Shown: one piece after another, positions 63,458 to 64,000 of the stretch
How the letters are laid out: each line of letters opens with the position of its first letter
Position numbering within the stretch: position 1 is the stretch's first letter
From: VAZQ01 sp963739175
GTDB taxonomy: Bacteria; Pseudomonadota; Alphaproteobacteria; Rhizobiales; Xanthobacteraceae
Direction: 5' to 3'
DNA: 64,000 nt
NCBI GenBank assembly: GCA_963739175.1
Contig: CAVTZH010000001.1
Span: 744,001 to 808,000 of the forward strand
Translations under genes and position numbers: made by a program
Notes under the pieces: model-generated
The model's database searches: none
Seen by the model: the letters and a program-made list of their open reading frames with translations, nothing else
What the model was told of the DNA's origin: nothing

Positions 63458-64000
63458 ATGTCCACGATCGACGCTGCCTACAACCTGCCGCAGGCAGGCG
63501 CGTTGCCCACGCACACTCTCGTGCGCGACGTTCGCGCCAAGCTCGGACCCTGGGGTTTCTGGGGATCGCTGGGCTGGAGCCTTCTCGCCGCAGCAGCCGG
63601 CGTAGTCACTGTCTTCGTCTACACCATCATCTGGATGCTCACGCACGGGCTCCGCATCGCCACTCCTCAGGATGTGGCCTACGCCATGGCGACCGGCATT
63701 CTGATCCTCGCTGCGCCGATTGTCGTGCTCGTCATCGCAGCGAAGATCCGAAAACTTTCGCTGCGCAGCTATTTCGCCCTCGAAGGGTTCTCGCGTCGCA
63801 ACCTTGCGCTCGGGCTCGGGTGCCTGATTGCATTGATCGTCGCGTTCAGCGCAATCCAAATCCTCCTGGGAATTAACGGCGGCTCCAAATATATGGCGGA
63901 GACGTATCTTGCGGCCAAAGCTGCCGGCGTGCTGCCGCTGTTGTGGCTGTTGGTGGTCGTCGTCGCGCCGGTGACCGAGGAATTGTTCTTCCGCGGCTTC
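63458..64000 (+). CDS. CPBP-family intramembrane metalloprotease (3' truncated by window)
   Basis: First 181 codons of a membrane protein starting MSTIDAAYNLPQAGALP. Hydrophobic segments occur at about residues 45-65, 85-105 and 125-145, and the window ends in VVAPVTEELFFRGF, the EExxxR motif of CPBP (Abi/Rce1-like) proteases. Such proteins process prenylated or lipid-linked substrates or serve in bacteriocin immunity; the role here is unknown. Confidence 0.87.
   Translation, partial: MSTIDAAYNLPQAGALPTHTLVRDVRAKLGPWGFWGSLGWSLLAAAAGVVTVFVYTIIWMLTHGLRIATPQDVAYAMATGILILAAPIVVLVIAAKIRKLSLRSYFALEGFSRRNLALGLGCLIALIVAFSAIQILLGINGGSKYMAETYLAAKAAGVLPLLWLLVVVVAPVTEELFFRGF

Noticed and set aside
1..64000. 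CRISPR arrays, tRNA, rRNA, transposase or prophage genes
   Set aside because: None found by reading; the repeats present are dispersed palindromes, not regularly spaced direct repeats.

Overview
The window is GC-rich, densely coded DNA from an alphaproteobacterium, most likely Hyphomicrobiales of the Bradyrhizobium/Xanthobacteraceae type. Pointers are the Bug (TctC-like) receptor expansion, DUF3551 and DUF4344 proteins, homospermidine synthase with speF-type leader RNAs, and palindromic intergenic repeats of the kind common in these genomes. I see no rRNA, tRNA, CRISPR array, transposase or integrase.

Layout. 1-2605: a cobalt-type nitrile hydratase operon (alpha, an unassigned 333-aa protein, beta, accessory protein), all overlapping, with a NicO metal transporter and DUF1007 partner facing it (2711-4576). 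4653-14622: a gamma-glutamyltransferase-like protein, an M3 oligopeptidase, a LigJ-like amidohydrolase, an oxalate decarboxylase-like bicupin, a DapA-family aldolase and an LLM-type flavin monooxygenase. 14698-20294: a polyamine locus. Two ornithine/lysine decarboxylase paralogues each follow a long conserved leader RNA, with a GNAT acetyltransferase and homospermidine synthase between them, giving the route ornithine to putrescine to homospermidine. 20300-39617: amidohydrolase plus Rieske protein, epimerase, two DUF4344 metallopeptidase-like paralogues, a UbiD decarboxylase, a complete ABC importer, a second gamma-glutamyltransferase-like gene and five tandem Bug receptors. 39742-47716: an ADP-forming acyl-CoA synthetase-like protein, an orphan binding protein, three alpha/beta hydrolases and a gentisate 1,2-dioxygenase. 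47754-49048: a lower-GC island with a broken deaminase toxin-like gene and a small downstream candidate immunity gene. 49246-60532: two fumarylacetoacetate hydrolase-fold proteins, class II aldolase, a dihydroxyphthalate decarboxylase-like protein, an HD-GYP pseudogene, a bicupin, a hydrolase, a RecD-like helicase, a second UbiD and an enoyl-CoA hydratase. 60513-64000: a divergent LdcA/Mur-ligase pair (peptidoglycan recycling), a small membrane protein and the start of a CPBP protease.

Much of the window fits uptake and breakdown of aromatic and dicarboxylic acids: ring-cleaving cupins, FAH-type C-C hydrolases, UbiD-type and phthalate-type decarboxylases, CoA chemistry and many solute receptors.

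Caution: about twenty otherwise well conserved genes carry single 1-2 base frameshifts, mostly in GC runs or short homopolymers. I read most of these as uncorrected assembly errors. Coordinates of such genes are given across the break. Only the HD-GYP gene and an amidohydrolase tail look like true pseudogenes.
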